A stretch of 14,509 bases of DNA from Lentisphaeria bacterium (GTDB lineage Bacteria > Verrucomicrobiota > Lentisphaeria > Victivallales > UBA1829): positions 1-14,509 of the forward strand of contig JAFYBD010000187.1 of NCBI GenBank assembly GCA_017540385.1. Reading direction: 5' to 3'. The notes under the pieces are model-generated. The model had not been told where the DNA came from. It searched no databases and saw nothing but the letters and a program-made list of their open reading frames with translations. Shown here piece after piece: positions 14,120 through 14,509 of the stretch. Position 1 is the stretch's first letter, and the number at the start of each line of letters is the position of its first letter. Made by a program: the position numbers and the translations under genes.

Positions 14120-14204
14120 GCGCGGCTGGTGAAATTGGCAAACACAAAGGACTTAGGATCCTTCGCCGCAAGGCTTGCGGGTTCGAGTCCCGCGCCGCGC
14201 ACCA
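14120..14204 (+). tRNA. tRNA-Leu (anticodon UAG)
   Basis: A full cloverleaf can be drawn. The acceptor is GCGCGGC (14120-14126) with GCCGCGC (14194-14200), the D-arm is GTG/CAC, and the anticodon stem AAGGA/TCCTT has loop CTTAGGA, hence UAG. A long variable arm GCC-GCAA-GGC marks class II, and the T-arm is GCGGG-TTCGAGT-CCCGC. Discriminator A is followed by an encoded CCA. It reads CUN, mainly CUA, leucine codons. Confidence 0.96.
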
Positions 14205-14509
14205 CCAAGCTAACGCTTGGATTGCAGTAGTGCTCTCAGCTTCGCTTGAGCACCAAGCTAACGCTTGGATTGCAGTAGTGCCCGGCTACGCTCGGGCACA
14301 AGGCTAACGCCTTGACTGAAGTAGTGCCCGGCTACGCTCGGGCACGCACGGAGTGTGCCTTGTAGTGTTCTGCTACGCGAGAACACCAAGCTAACGCTTG
14401 GATTGAAGTTGTGCCCGGCTACGCTCGGACACGCACGGAGTGTGCCTTGTAGTGTTCTGCTACGCGAGAGCACCAAGCTAACGCTTGGATTGAAGTAGTG
14501 CCCGGCTAC
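14205..14509. repeat. Array of small hairpins in 87-bp higher-order repeats (continues past edge)
   Basis: The array starts on the base after the tRNA CCA. The recurring stem-loops are CCAAGC-TAAC-GCTTGG (14205, 14253, 14386, 14474; variant CAAGGC at 14299), GTGCCCGGC-TAC-GC with arm CGGGCAC (14278, 14324; 14411 with one change), GTGTTCTGC-TAC-GC with arm GAACAC or GAGCAC (14365, 14453), and GGCACGC with arm GTGTGCC (14341, and again in the second 87-bp unit). Linkers are ATTG(C/A)AGT(A/T) or TTGTA. Two 87-bp units (14324-14410 and 14411-14497) differ at three bases, and a third begins at 14498. No T-tracts follow the stems, and there are no unique spacers. Confidence 0.92.

Noticed and set aside
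14205..14509. CRISPR array
   Set aside because: There are no unique spacers. The whole unit repeats, including the linkers.

Overview
This window is a GC-rich bacterial chromosome segment. Its genes have good Shine-Dalgarno sites and many overlap by 4 bases (ATGA). The content suggests a diderm bacterium of the PVC group (Lentisphaerota, Kiritimatiellota or Verrucomicrobiota). The reasons are an MlaA-type outer-membrane lipoprotein, a LolA-like lipoprotein, small proteins ending in an H-X-DG-like motif common in that group, and very repeat-rich intergenic DNA. The taxon is an inference and I could not test it.

Layout. (1) 1-601, minus strand: the N-terminal part of an LplT-type MFS transporter that runs off the left edge, with a good sigma70 promoter at 717-746. 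(2) 1010-2481, plus strand: a two-gene unit made of a LolA-like lipoprotein and an exported coiled-coil protein, closed by a strong intrinsic terminator at 2534-2573. (3) 2574-3793: a gene-free 1.2 kb repeat island. It holds three 74-bp copies of an element with a 40-nt A-B-A'-B'-A' palindromic core, a possible 164-bp MITE, and three tandem repeats of 45, 36 and about 88 bp. The last of these runs into the 3' end of the next gene. (4) 3794-7743, minus strand: ftsK followed by a RodZ-like helix-turn-helix membrane protein. (5) 7744-7996: the divergent ftsK/purF control region. (6) 7997-13228, plus strand: a PurF-like protein without the glutaminase cysteine, an MlaA to alpha/beta-hydrolase fusion lipoprotein, two tandem paralogous membrane proteins and a two-TM protein. 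The last protein's second TM and tail match the RodZ-like protein of region 4. The last four genes are tightly packed and partly overlapping. (7) 13229-14119: tandem repeats (33-bp units and an 8-mer TTTGACGG series), then a GC-rich, hairpin-rich stretch with its own candidate promoter, possibly a structured RNA. (8) 14120-14204: tRNA-Leu(UAG). It is followed at once by an array of small hairpins in 87-bp higher-order repeats that continues past the right edge.

How the genes fit together. Most of the protein set concerns the envelope and division: phospholipid movement (LplT-like, MlaA fusion), lipoprotein handling (LolA-like), chromosome segregation at the septum (FtsK) and cell shape (RodZ-like). 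The PurF-like gene is the metabolic exception. The strongest leads are the MlaA-hydrolase fusion operon, the PurF-like protein with a lost glutaminase centre, the bistable 40-nt palindrome family, and the hairpin array abutting the tRNA.
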